Shown here piece by piece: positions 42,012-51,986 of a stretch of DNA of 64,000 nt. Every line of letters begins with the position of its first letter. Positions within the stretch are counted from its first letter, which is position 1. The position numbers and the translations under genes were made by a program. Origin of the DNA: Agapetus fuscipes. Its lineage: Eukaryota > Arthropoda > Insecta > Trichoptera > Glossosomatidae. The stretch spans positions 6,878,201-6,942,200 of the forward strand of contig OX637359.1 of the NCBI GenBank assembly GCA_951799405.1. The letters run 5' to 3'. A model generated the notes under the pieces. The model was not told the origin of the DNA. It did no database searches and saw only the letters and a list, made by a program, of their open reading frames with translations.

Positions 42012-42647
42012 ACCTACTGAGAACCCTCCTTTCAGATGTTTCTGTAGTTTCATAATCCTGTTTTCTACACCTAGTACTAAATTCCTTCCCCACCATCGCG
42101 TACATATGAAAGTGTATACAAAGTACAGAAGCGTGAATAAGTTTTCATAAATGGTTTCTATTTACGTAGTGGTAAGGAATCTATGCGATGTTTTACACTT
42201 CAGGTAATGGTGAGCTTTTCAAAATTAGACAATTTTTTAAAAGAATTTTTTTTGAAGAGGAATGCAAGTGTGTCTTTCAGGTAAAATTATCCAGGGGGGC
42301 AAATAAGAAATCTGGCGGTGGCGGAGTAAATAAATGAAACGAAGTTATATGTAAATTTGGACTCCATTGACAGCTTACGGTATTTTACTCCGGGAATAGT
42401 ACCTGAAAGAAACACTGAATGCAATTTACCAACCTAGTCTGGCTACAAACAGGTTGGTGACGTCAACATTATAAATTAATGATGCATTATTTTATTTTTA
42501 TTTTAATGATTTTTTAATTCATCATTACGTACCTAATGACACCGGTTTTTAAAGTTATTGACAAGGGCCCTGACAGAAATCGAACCATGATTGCTTTATT
42601 TCAAACACTCTAGCTGAGATTATCTTGTTGACTCCCTTGGCCATAGC
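42012..42647. other. No supported gene
   Basis: Unannotated DNA; no exon, repeat family or domain recognised. Confidence 0.4.
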
Positions 42648-42721
42648 GCCGACATTTAAGATTCATATTTCATTCAATGCATGCCCAAAAGAAGGCATGC
42701 GCAAATTCGAGCTTACACATG
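42648..42721 (-). mobile_element. LINE-A 3'-end repeat, distal part of a split copy
   Basis: Contains the minus-strand GCATGCCTTCTTTTGGGCAT, ATTGAATGAAATATGAATCT end. The proximal part is at 43019-43168. Confidence 0.6.
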
Positions 42722-43018
42722 CTTATGCATGTGGAAAGAATGAATGATGATAAACTGACAAAGTATGTATACAAAGAAAGTGTGAAAGGAAAAAGAGGGA
42801 AGGGATGACCGAGAAAAGTATGGAGTGATCAGATTGTGGAGATTGTGAAAGAATGGGTTATACAAAGTGAGCGTAAAAGAAGAAAATGCATGAAAAAGGT
42901 GATGGATATGAAGGAATTGAAAGAGGTATGTCAGGATAGGAAAAAATGGAGGCAACTCTGCAGAGGCTCTGGCCACCCCTAGCGGAATGGTGACAGAGTT
43001 ACAGTTACAGTACATACT
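42722..43018 (+). pseudogene. LINE-B fragment inserted in a LINE-A repeat
   Basis: Plus-strand RT C-terminus: HVERMNDDKLTKYVYKESVK, GKRGKG, then KEWVIQSERKRRKCMKKVMD and LKEVCQDRKKWRQLCRGSGH. The end GCCACCCCTAGCGGAATG and tail GTTACAGTTACAGTAC match the other LINE-B copies. One frame break (GGATGACC). Confidence 0.7.
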
Positions 43019-43168
43019 GCATGTACCTATGTATACAGAATATAACCCAAATCTCAAATGAGCTTACACTCGGCAACTTTGGCCGCTGTTCCCTGAAAGA
43101 GGACATTAGCAAGGGGAATCAATATTTTCAGAATGGTGGTCAGCCTCATACCAACCTATAAGTCAAGT
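43019..43168 (-). mobile_element. LINE-A 3'-end repeat, proximal part of a split copy
   Basis: Minus strand: TTGACTTATAGGTTGGTATG, AGGCTGACCACCATTCTG, ATTTGAGATTTGGGTTATAT. Confidence 0.65.
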
Positions 43169-43369
43169 TACTGACTGAAGTTACTAATATAAATGACAGT
43201 TTTATTTATATAATAAATCGCCGAAAATGTTTACAGCGTTTTCCTCATAAAGCAGCATGATACAATCCAGACTTTTTTTTTAAATATTGTTTATATTTTG
43301 GAAGCAATAAAAACTATTTTTAAAACCTTTTTATCCTCATAATATGAAGTCAATTGCTTTTCGATCGAT

Positions 43370-43665
43370 AGCACAATTGGGAGAGTTCCTGCTTTTCGAG
43401 CGGAAGGCTAAGGTTCGAAACCGAGAGTGTTATAATTTTTTGGTTCAGTTTTTTTTAGTAGTTTTGGCTTACGTCTCAATACCGGCGAGGTTTACTCAGC
43501 CTTTTTAAAATCTGCCAATTTAGAAATCTGGCAGAGTCAGAAATGATCTCAGTGTTTATTTCAAACTCAAAATAAAATACCGGCAAGGTTTACTCAGGCT
43601 GTAAAAGAAACGAGAACCTCCCCCCTTGGGAGCTGGGAAACTCCAACTTCAAGGGAAGCGGCTGA
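43370..43665 (+). mobile_element. SINE2, plus copy
   Basis: Head GATAGCACAATTGGGAGAGT (A box) and AAGGTTCGAAACCGAG (B box). Body phrases GCGAGGTTTACTCAGCC, GCAGAGTCAGAAATGATCTC, CAGTGTTTATTTCAAACTCA and GGGAGCTGGGAAACTCCAAC. Confidence 0.7.
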
Positions 43666-44109
43666 TGGAAAATAATTTGGTTCTACCGGCCGCGTTTCCC
43701 TTCTTACTGTGGGTTCGGCGACAATCCACGCTGAAGTACTGCCGCGCACATTAAATTAATTATCAAGTTTCAGTTTTTTGATACTATCTCGAAAACTGTT
43801 CACATTACCTAAAATATTTTTCATAGACTCTCTAGACATTGTATCATTCTATAATTATGAAGAAAAAAAATATGTCCAAAATATTAAACAACAAAATCAT
43901 AAGAAAAAAATGTGAACAAAAACGTGTTTTTTAAAATATTTTTTTGTAGCGTCATTTTTTAAGTTGTATAAAATATTTTAACTTTAAAATTTAGATAAAA
44001 ATTCAATTAACACGTGTGATTTTTTCCATTAATGTCACTTCTTTACAAAGACCATAAAGTGTAAAAAACATTTTTAGTGTGTGTCGTCTGTCGAAACGGG
44101 GGGTAGAAA

Positions 44110-44285
44110 GGAAAGACGCCTACCGGCCACTAAAGGTCCCAGCCTTACAGCAACTGGGTCTTGCTTGCGCTTTGTAGCGACGACCAAGCTCGTAGACAAC
44201 ACCTCTGCGGCACTACAACAAGTGTCATAGACCCCTAGAGTCTCTGAAATCTAGGGAGTCTCCCGCACATTATTTCTTTAAAAAA
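44110..44285 (+). mobile_element. SINE1 (tail B), headless copy
   Basis: CTTACAGCAACTGGGTCTTG, GTAGCGACGACCAAGCTCGT, then tail B: CACTACAACAAGTGTCATAG, GAGTCTCTGAAATCTAGGGA, GTCTCCCGCACATTATTTC. Independent evidence for the tail-B subfamily. Confidence 0.75.
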
Positions 44286-44721
44286 ATGTTGACTAGCAAT
44301 TTAGAGTATAGGTTATGGTGTTTACGTGACTTACGCCTCTACGGATGCTCGCCCCTGGTTGGATGTATTTTGACGACTAGGAATTTCTATAATATCGTCT
44401 CAAACTTTTCTATTTTTTACCTGGCATAGACAATATATTAGCTTAATCAGTTTTTGTTTTGCGATAGCTTTCCTCTTTGCAAAAATCCCCACAAATAGAA
44501 CATTTTACCTACTTGAACTTTTTCTTGGCATTTTTCCAAAAAGCATCGCTAAAATATTACAAATTTAATGACGGATATCAAGCCGTCCATCTTAGTTTTA
44601 CAATCTGTCATTAAAACTAGATTATTTTTAATATTTATTCAGCTAATGCACGTGTCACAATATGAATGCGTGATGTAAAATTTTAACCGATGTTACAGTT
44701 GTTTGACATATTGACAAATTA

Positions 44722-44880
44722 TAATGAGGTGCTAATATTTTTGAATTTGGAACTTTTTTCTCGGCGAGGAAACGTCAGTCTTGCATGACTGACTGCCGTC
44801 CTTAGTAACCAATATCAAAATATTTGTATGCCTTTATGCCAGCAACCCGGGTGACGACGTTTATTTTCGCGTCCTATATT
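44722..44880 (-). mobile_element. MITE family 1 copy
   Basis: ATGAGGTGCTAATATTTTTG, CGGCGAGGAAACGTCAGTCT, CAGCAACCCGGGTGACGACG. Confidence 0.65.
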
Positions 44881-44917
44881 TCAATCAGTAATTTTAATAA
44901 TCACAGTTATCGCATAT

Positions 44918-45000
44918 GAGACGAACCGTTGTGGGAGAACTTATATTATTCTCGATGCTACGGTCACGACGTAGCCAAAGTCTTCAGGAGGCGAACTTCT
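44918..45000 (-). ncRNA. Degenerate hammerhead-like motif (gamma family)
   Basis: Minus strand: CTGAAGA core, stem II GGCTACG/CGTAGC, then ATCGAGAATA where GAAA is expected. The flank AAGTTCTCCCACAACGGTTC parallels 18538-18615. Broken core. Confidence 0.45.
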
Positions 45001-45039
45001 GATTATTTATAAAAACATGGTTTATTAAAAAAACAATTA

Positions 45040-45930
45040 ACATAACTGTGTCATGACTCGTGAACCATTCAAGGTTTCATGACTCTTGGACTATTAGGAG
45101 TTTCATGACCTTTTAGAAGTGCAGTAGCTAAAAAAGAGTCAAATGACTCGTAAACCTTTAAGATTTCCATGTCTCGTGAGCGATTAGGAGTCAAAGTAAA
45201 CTAAAATAAAAGTGACATGAATCGTGAACATTTTAGAGGTATCAACTCGTGTACCATCAGGAGTCTTATGAATTAGGAACCATTCGGAGTTCCATAATTT
45301 ACGAACCATTAAGAGTTCCATGACTCTTGAACCTTTGGGAGTTCCATAATTTATGAACCATTAAGAGTTCCATGACTCTTGAACCTTTGGGAGTTCCATA
45401 ATTAATGAACCATTAAGAGTTCCATGACTCTTGGACCTTTGGGAGTTCCATAATTAATGAACCATTAAGAGTTCCATGACTCTTGAACCTTTGGGAGTTC
45501 CATAATTAATGAACCATTAAGAGTTCCATGACTCTTGGACCTTTGGGAGTTCCATAATTAATGAACCATTAAGAGTTCCATGACTCTTGAACCTTTGGGA
45601 GTTCCATAATTAATGAACCATTAAGAGTTCCATGACTCTTGAACCTTTGAGAGTTCCATAACTTACGAACCATTAAGAGTTCCATGATTCTTGTACCTTT
45701 GGGAGTTCCATTATTCCATAACTGCGAACCATGAAAAGATCCATGATTATTGAACAATTAGGACTCAGGAGGGTCATAACTTTTTAAAACTATTACGAGT
45801 TTCATGACTCTTTAACTTGCGAACCATGAAAAGATCCAGATTCTTGAACAAAAAGGATTTAGGAGGATCATAATTCTTACAACTATTAGAATTTTTCATG
45901 ACTCGTGAACCAAAATGAGTATCACAAACT
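45040..45930. repeat. 26-bp/52-bp minisatellite
   Basis: The best part (about 45290-45720) has roughly eight 52-bp units, each two related 26-mers: GAACCATTAAGAGTTCCATG plus ACTCTT, and GAACCTTTGGGAGTTCCATA plus ATTAAT. The flanks hold older 26-bp copies (CGTGAACCATTC..., TTGGACTATTAGG...). Any reading frame here is a by-product of the repeat. Confidence 0.9.
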
Positions 45931-46296
45931 CTTTTTTCACATCACAGTTTGTTGTTTCCTCTTTCTCAATGTGCAAACATTCACCACCATCATCGTGCAC
46001 CCTTACATCATCAGCTGATGCCACAACCATCATGGCATTTTAAATCTCACAAAAATGACGATGTTCTTGATTTATTGATTTTAGAATTTGAAGCAGTTTT
46101 ACTCCTGTTTCTTATTTGGAAATAACACACTAATGTTAAAGCGTCTAGAAACAACCTAATGTGGCGGTCCAGAACTCCCTTAACCCAAAGAGGTGATGAA
46201 TAAACTAAATTATAATTTATGTGTATTTTTCTTTTTTTTATCTTTTTTGGCACTTACTTACAAGGCTGAGTGAAAGTCAATCACATGCATTTTATA

Positions 46297-46651
46297 AGGG
46301 CCTGTTACACCAAACTCCAATTAGACAAAAATCACAATTAAGTGTGATTTCTCCCATCAATTCAAAAGTATGCATATACGTAAATTAAATAAATAATAAG
46401 GTCTTTATTGTTTTTATCAATATGTACATAATAATATTACAATTACAAAAATCTTATTACAATAAATACTCCCCAAAGTAAGCATAGCTTGTGTTTCGGG
46501 GAAAATCAGCTGATGTACCTCATTTTTCCTGTTCAAATCCCATCAACATTACCCATTTTCGAGAAATATTTAACCGAGGTCCTTACCAGAATTAAGCAAT
46601 CAAATTGTATGTGTCAATGAAATATTGATTGGAGGTTGGTGCAAAAGGCCA
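46297..46651. mobile_element. MITE with GGGCCTGTTACACCAA ends
   Basis: GGGCCTGTTACACCAAACTC plus CAATTAG at the left; GATTGGAGGTTGGTGCAAAA plus GGCC at the right, imperfect inverted repeats. About 355 bp, no ORF. Confidence 0.55.
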
Positions 46652-46744
46652 TAAGGATTGGAAAAGTGTTGAAAAAACATCATATTGAACATTCCCAAGA
46701 ATCCTATTGTATCTGCAAAAGATTTTTTATCCAAAGAGCTAAGA

Positions 46745-47015
46745 GTTTTTTTTCTTCTCGGCAGGAGAATGTCACAGCTCTATGTAACTACGGTCCTTAG
46801 CAACCAATAACAAAATATGATAAGTGTTATATCTCTTTTTTGTTTAATGAACGCAACTAGAACAAGTTGAATGAATCTTTGTTAAACAATCCAATAGACT
46901 CGTCATAATCCACAACAAAATTATTGTGGTGTCACGTCACGTATTGCTAAGGAAAAGGTTGTTGTTTGCTAAGGACTCTAGTCACTTAGACGCGTGACGT
47001 TTTCCCGCTGAGAAA
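46745..47015. mobile_element. MITE family 1, inverted double copy
   Basis: 46755-46815 reads as the minus orientation (CTCGGCAGGAGAATGTCACA, CTTAGCAACCAATAACAAAA) and 46915-47012 as the plus orientation (GTCACGTATTGCTAAGGAAA, TTTGCTAAGGACT, CCGCTGAGAAAAACATTG). It may be one long foldback element or two insertions. Confidence 0.5.
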
Positions 47016-47028
47016 AACATTGTATCGC

Positions 47029-47288
47029 TACCTTAAATGTAAAACTGAATAAGTGCTGATTCACTGATTTGAGAAATCGTAAATAACATTTTCGACTGGG
47101 TGTAACTTCTCATAGTAAATGAACTAATTGTAAAGAAGTGCTCATGGAAAACTTCTACACTGCAGGATTTATTCCATTCCAATTTTTTAAATGTTTTCTC
47201 TCGTAGAAAATAGGAAAACGGTGCATTTATCTGAGAAACCCATGTTACTTTAATATGTCACTTATTCAGTTTTTACTTTTCAGGTATC
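47029..47288 (+). mobile_element. MITE family 3 copy
   Basis: ACCTTAAATGTAAAACTGAA, GTGCTGATTCACTGATTTGA, TTTTCTCTCGTAGAAAATAG, CACTTATTCAGTTTTTACTT. Same family as 30666 and 63168. Confidence 0.6.
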
Positions 47289-47604
47289 GATTGGTTGATT
47301 GCACGTTTTTTATTTTATTCAGAGCATGTTTTATAGGTACCTAATATCACGGAGAAAATTTGTGTGCATATATAAATTTGATTGTATCTTTGTATTGACA
47401 ATATGTATTTGAGAAAAACAGTTTGAACGTCAATCTAATTTAAAAAATATATATATTAATGACATACCTATATTTTTTTATGTCGTGTTAACAATAAAGT
47501 AAAACTTCTTATTTTATCAAGATTTTCAGCAGTAACTTCGTGAAAGTTCATTTTAATAGATTAAAATAAAAATTGCTTTGTTTTAATTCACATGATTTTA
47601 TTTT

Positions 47605-47656
47605 TGTACACGACCAGTTTTGAGAGAAGCAGTACCTCCCATCTTCAGGTGTAAAT
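47605..47656 (-). ncRNA. Hammerhead-like motif, delta left arm
   Basis: Minus strand: TACAC (stem I), CTGAAGA, T, GGGAG/CTCTC (one mismatch), AAAAC where GAAAC is expected, TGGTC, then GTGTA closing stem I with five pairs. The G-to-A change in GAAA should disable it. Confidence 0.6.
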
Positions 47657-47659
47657 AGA

Positions 47660-47705
47660 AACCTGAAGATGGGAGGTACTGCTTCTCCCGAAACTGGTCG
47701 TGTAC
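47660..47705 (+). ncRNA. Hammerhead-like motif, delta right arm
   Basis: CTGAAGA (47663-47669), T, stem II GGGAG/CTCCC (perfect, loop GTACTGCTT), GAAA (47690-47693), CTGGTC, GTGTA. The core is intact, but stem I is poorly formed because the upstream strand (TAGAAAC) lies in the hairpin centre. Confidence 0.6.
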
Positions 47706-47871
47706 AAAAATAAACTCATGTGAATTAAAACAAGGCAATTTTTATTTTAATCTATTAAAACGTTCTTCATGAAAAGTTGTTCATTGATAAAATCGACAAT
47801 ACCTTTTATTGAAAAATTCACGTGAGTGAAACATTTCTCCGTATCTTTGAAGATACATCCTCTCTATTTCT

Positions 47872-48112
47872 ATTCCTTGATTTATAGTTGGTATGAGACT
47901 GACTCGTGACAACCCATACTTTAAAAAATGTTTTACATTGCCAATGTCACCCCTGTTTCAGGAAAGGTCGGAAAAAGTTGCAGGGCTTTTGTTGTTCATT
48001 TGAAGTTTGGATTTAATTTGTTAGTAGGTACATGCAGTATTTGAAAGGTGATCATGCATTTATAATATGGATTTTAAAGTTTTAATATATCTTTGTAACT
48101 AAGATTACAGAT
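47872..48112 (+). mobile_element. LINE-A 3'-end repeat, diverged
   Basis: TATTCCTTGATTTATAGTTG, CACCCCTGTTTCAGGAAAGG, ATATCTTTGTAACTAAGATT. Confidence 0.65.
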
Positions 48113-48359
48113 TATATACTTATATAAATAACAAATATCAAGACGGCACTTGTTTGCAAGTATTTTGTTACGAATGAGTACATCTGCCAAGAGAGGGTTT
48201 CATATTATAAGTAGGTAAGTTCTTCTGTGCATAAAGGAATGCCAGAAATCAAAATAAACCACAGTCGGAATCAGTTCAACAAAGACAAGGCACTTTCCGG
48301 TATAGAGTCCCTAGACAATGTATCATTCTCTGTTTCATTGTGTATATTTGTCCGGAAGA

Positions 48360-48440
48360 TATAATGGTTCAGTAGGAACAATAAGGGTTCGATCCACGCC
48401 AAGGGTGTCGCAAATGATCTACTGTTTGATTATTATTGAT
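48360..48440 (+). mobile_element. SINE2 head fragment
   Basis: GGTTCAGTAGGAACAATAAG, GGTTCGATCCACGCC (B box), AAGGGTGTCGCAAATGAT. Confidence 0.5.
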
Positions 48441-48830
48441 TTCAAACCCAAAAATCATAGAACCAGTAATGCTTACTCCGGGATCTGCTGTTCAGATTTT
48501 GTAATGAAGATTGAAAAACACCTAGATAAAATTTCGATATTAAAAGTACCTACATAATCATCCGCTATTCAATATAATTCATAAATAAATATTGTATGAA
48601 AACGTAGAAGTTTTCACAAAAACGTAAAATAAAACGCACGTACAACTTAAAAAAAGAAACTATTTAAAAAAAAAACTTAAACTTTTTTTACAAATTGTTC
48701 GCATTTATTGAAAAATACTACTATCCCGAATTAAGAAAGGAGTATAAATCAGAAAGATGTAACTTGGTTGAAAGCAAGTCGCCACCAAGTCGCCGACTGA
48801 AGGAGCAAGCTGAGAGAACAATATTAAATT

Positions 48831-48982
48831 ATCTAGATTTTCAGCAGTAACTTTGTGAAAGTTCATTTTAATAGATTAAAATAAAAATTACTTTGTTTTA
48901 ATTCACACGAGTTTTATTTTTGTTTAACACGACCAGTTTCGGGAAAGCGGTACCTCCCATCTTCAGGTGTAAATAGAAACTA
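48831..48982 (-). mobile_element. Delta-family element, single arm
   Basis: Matches the left arm of 47511-47793 almost throughout (AGATTTTCAGCAGTAACTTT, GTTCATTTTAATAGATTAAA) and ends at GTAAATAGAAAC, exactly where the other copy turns into its inverted arm. Confidence 0.65.
48924..48973 (-). ncRNA. Hammerhead ribozyme-like motif, delta single copy
   Basis: Minus strand: TTTACAC, CTGAAGA (plus 48960-48966), T, GGGAG paired with TTCCC, GAAA (plus 48937-48940), CTGGTC, GTGTTAA. The core is complete, stem I has four pairs and two more beyond one mismatch. With 19606-19652 it is one of the two copies most likely to cleave. Confidence 0.65.
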
Positions 48983-49689
48983 ATTTAGTTTAATTTAATT
49001 GTAAACATTCTTCGTTTCAATTATAAGGAGAATTAAATAAGTTATATCTTTTATATAGTGTTTGGAAGACATTGGTAAAAAAACAGAGAGACATAAATCA
49101 TCATTTGTTGAGAAGGCCGAGTAAACTTTGCCACTAAGAAAAATAAACAGGGAATAGGTCCAAATCACATTTATTGTAGGTACATGTTTTGGACGACGTC
49201 CATATTTTATTCACTTTAGGCTCAGCTGCACGTTTATGCACTTTTTATGGATTATTTTTCAAACAGTAATTTTGTCATACAAATACATTTAATTGGAAAA
49301 CACTGACGTCACACAAAGAAAAGCATGACTCACTCTAGCACGTTGACTTTTCGGTTATTTCCCTCTCCCTCCAAGAACAGTAGAACCTCGATTATTCCAG
49401 TCCAATTTTTCCGAGGCTGCCACTCACCGAGAACTTGCAGCAGCGGCATGTTCGAGCCCAAGAAAATGAGGAAATCATTGTTAGGAAAATTTCTTATTCT
49501 GAATCTTTTCTGCATTTGAAACTGGACCCTTGTTTGGAATTTTTCTTAAATAATAATAATAATTGATCAATTTTTATAAAGCGCCGTTTAGTGGCACTAG
49601 CCACCCCAAGGGCGTTTATTCTAACTCTTTTCCTGCATTTAAAATTATTTATCGCGTATAGGTATACAATAAAAAAAACGCAATTAGGC
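48983..49689. other. No supported gene
   Basis: A short open stretch at 49330-49515 on the minus strand shows no known domain. A GCGCCGTTTAGTGGCACTAG phrase near 49580 resembles the unclassified repeat near 9565. Confidence 0.35.
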
Positions 49690-49870
49690 TGCATATAGGT
49701 ATACCTAGTGCAACTTCTTGCTGTGTTGTCCCCGAATGGTTCACATGTGGCTTGTGGAACCTATTTATTTTTAAAGGATAAGGTGGCTGCCTTTACGCCA
49801 ACCACTATATTTTAAGTGGGGGTTTCCCAGCTCCCGAGAGGGCTGGTTCTCTTGTAAATCTTAAATGCTA
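49690..49870 (-). mobile_element. SINE2 3'-half, minus copy
   Basis: Minus strand: CCCTCTCGGGAGCTGGGAAA, CCCCCACTTAAAATATAGTG, AATAAATAGGTTCCACAAGC, CACAGCAAGAAGTTGCAC. Confidence 0.65.
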
Positions 49871-50135
49871 CGAGTGTTAGAGATTTGAGATGCATGCATT
49901 GGAATGCAGCGGAGGAGAAAGCCGAATCGAACAAGCATGAACTCGCTGTTCGGTTAATCGATCGTTCCGTTAATCGACGTTCAGATAATCGACGCTCTAC
50001 TGTACCTACATTTCTTTATCTGTTTATTGAGCTTTGAGGTAATTTATTATTTTGCGGCATTCTTTTCCGAGTAGTGTCATTGTGAAGCGACGACATCCGC
50101 CCTACGTTTCAGACAAGTACAACACGTCTTGGCGT

Positions 50136-50390
50136 TTAAGCTCGACCAACGCATTCACGGTTCCACGACACATTAGTCACAGACAACCCGTCCACAGACA
50201 GCTCGGCAATTGACAAATCGGTCACACGACAGTTCTTCCACACGACTTTTCGGTCTACTATATCTCGGTCACAGGCAACTCGCCCACAGATAAGTCGTCC
50301 ACAGACACATCGGTCACGGGCAATTTGATCACACAGGAGTTCGTCCGCATGACTTCTCATTCGACTATATTTCGGTCACACGATAAAAAA
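50136..50390 (+). repeat. Short phrase-type repeat (GTCACAGACAACTCGTCC)
   Basis: A loose 14-17-bp theme is repeated about 14 times: GTCACAGACAACCCG, TCCACAGACAGCTCG, GTCACACGACAGTTC, TCCACAGACACATCG. Related phrases in the opposite sense appear at 50705-50880. Confidence 0.55.
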
Positions 50391-50457
50391 AAACAACAAT
50401 TAATTCAAACTACAGTAATTACCAACGTTTTTTGGAGAGCAAGTTTGAAGAACAATA

Positions 50458-50698
50458 CTGATAGGTTGGTATGAGGCGACCCCCGTGCTGTAAAAATTGG
50501 TTCACGTTTGCCAATACCCCCCCCCCCCCCTGGTTTCAGGGAGCGGCGGCAGAAGTTGCAAGGTTTACGTTCATGTGAGGTTTTATTTATTTACATGCAT
50601 AATGTGAAGGCGCGAAACATACATGTGCCTGTCTGTGGGCGTGAGTTTAATACGAGACTTAAATGTCAACATATCTTTGCAGCTTCGATTATAGAAGT
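50458..50698 (+). mobile_element. LINE-A 3'-end repeat between phrase repeats
   Basis: ATAGGTTGGTATGAGGCGAC, a run of thirteen C at about 50518-50530, GGGCGTGAGTTTAATACGAG, CAACATATCTTTGCAGCTTC. Confidence 0.7.
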
Positions 50699-50704
50699 TT
50701 TCTG

Positions 50705-50880
50705 TGATTTTGTTGTCTGTCGACCTATATTGTATGCAATCGAAATGTCGTTGACCAAAAATGTAGTCGAATTATTTTATGACCAATTTTTCCATGGATA
50801 AACTGTCTGTGGACGGCTTATCTTTGCCCGATTGGTCGTGAAACTTTATTCACCAAAACATGTACGAAAACTGAATCGTT
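50705..50880 (-). repeat. Phrase-type repeat, opposite orientation
   Basis: ATTTTGTTGTCTGTCGACC, AAACTGTCTGTGGACGGCTT and GATTGGTCGTGAAAC are loosely the inverse of the 50136-50390 phrases. Confidence 0.4.
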
Positions 50881-51248
50881 CACCAGAGGCAATGTTTATA
50901 TTTGGTGAACGCTGTGGTTGAGTATGAACGCTATGTTGTATGCTTGGGTACAGACAAGTAACGCTGAAAACTTGCCAAGAAAGCCACGCTGGGAATCATG
51001 TGCGTCAGCCTACGTCAACTTTCAGCGATAATAGTAGGGGAGAGTGGGGTCATTGAAAACGATGGGTAATTGGAAGTCTTTTCAGAAAAACAACAAATGT
51101 CGCAAACATAAAAAAAAATACAAGAGAGTGTGGTGCATCAGTACAGAAGATGAAAGAAAACCAGATATCTGAAATCAGATAAAAAGAAGATAATCCGAAA
51201 ATTGTGCGTGCCCACCCCTAGTAGTGGGCCCGCGAGAACGAGCGGGAG

Positions 51249-51255
51249 TATAAAA
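51249..51255 (+). promoter_or_regulatory. LTR1 TATA box
   Basis: GGGAGTATAAAACGCG, followed about 30 bp later by CAAACAGCAGACACAC where transcription (start of R) would be expected. Same box at 56701-56707 (LTR2) and 58572-58578 (LTR3). Confidence 0.75.
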
Positions 51256-51980
51256 CGCGTACGCCGCGCTCCAAACAGCAGACACACTGAGACCACGGAA
51301 CGAGCAACATCTTACCGCGCTCCCGCCAAAATTGCAAGCCGTCTCGCGTTCCCGCCGATTTCCAAGCAGAGACGCAAAACTACTTTGCACCGTCGCCTGG
51401 ACGTCTCCGCAGACCACTACATCATCACCAGAGAAACTTCGAGACCACCGAGCGGACATCTACATCTCCCGCCAAAATCTCAAGACATCTCTCGCGTTCC
51501 CGCCAATTTCCAAGCAGAGACGACATCTTACCTCGTGCCTTCGCCTGGACATCTCCAGCTTCATCATACCTTCACCTGGACATCTCCAGCTTCGCCACAT
51601 CTTTACCTAGAAGATTCTCAAGACCTCGCCAGGAACAGACTTGAGGCAACCGTCTCCTACAGCACACTGCTCACATCACAACACAAAAGGTCCTTCTTAG
51701 GGCCACTTTTAATTTTCCTCAAAAGTTTACAGTTTTTCTCCTGCTCACAACAAAAGGTCCTTGTTAGGGCCAATCCGAATTTCCTCAAAAGTTTCAAGTT
51801 ACTTCCTATTTGCCAACTTCCATATTTCCTTTCCTTCCCCCACTTCAAGCATCAAGCATCCTGCTCGCCTCACAAGCAAGGCGGATGAAGGAGGACTTCC
51901 GCCTGGACGCAGCTTGAAGACCGGAAGATTGCAACCAATACAACATTTTGAATTACCTTTGATTGAACAGTACTGACTGC

Positions 51981-51986
51981 ATTAAA
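51981..51986 (+). terminator. LTR1 poly(A) signal ATTAAA
   Basis: GACTGCATTAAAAATATAC near the LTR 3' end. The same signal is in LTR3 (59304-59309) but is missing from LTR2. Confidence 0.55.

Larger units (their letters stand above)
47511..47793. mobile_element. Hairpin element delta: inverted pair of hammerhead-like units
   Basis: Ends ATTTTATCAA and TTGATAAAAT, with long mirrored arms (AATAGATTAAAATAAAAATT against AATTTTTATTTTAATCTATT; ACACGACCAGTTTTGAGAGA against TCTCCCGAAACTGGTCGTGT). A single-arm relative is at 48831-48982. No ORF. Confidence 0.65.

Noticed and set aside
45569..45757. 62-codon minus-strand frame (NNHGSFHGSQLW...)
   Set aside because: Translation of the 52-bp minisatellite only.
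51202..51888. 228-codon open frame in LTR1, repeated in LTR3 (58525-59211) and partly in LTR2
   Set aside because: It lies over the promoter and R/U5 region, has a Pro/Ser/Arg-rich unstructured composition, contains the LTR's internal duplications, and an opposite-strand frame is also open. Identity of copies reflects recent insertion, not coding selection.
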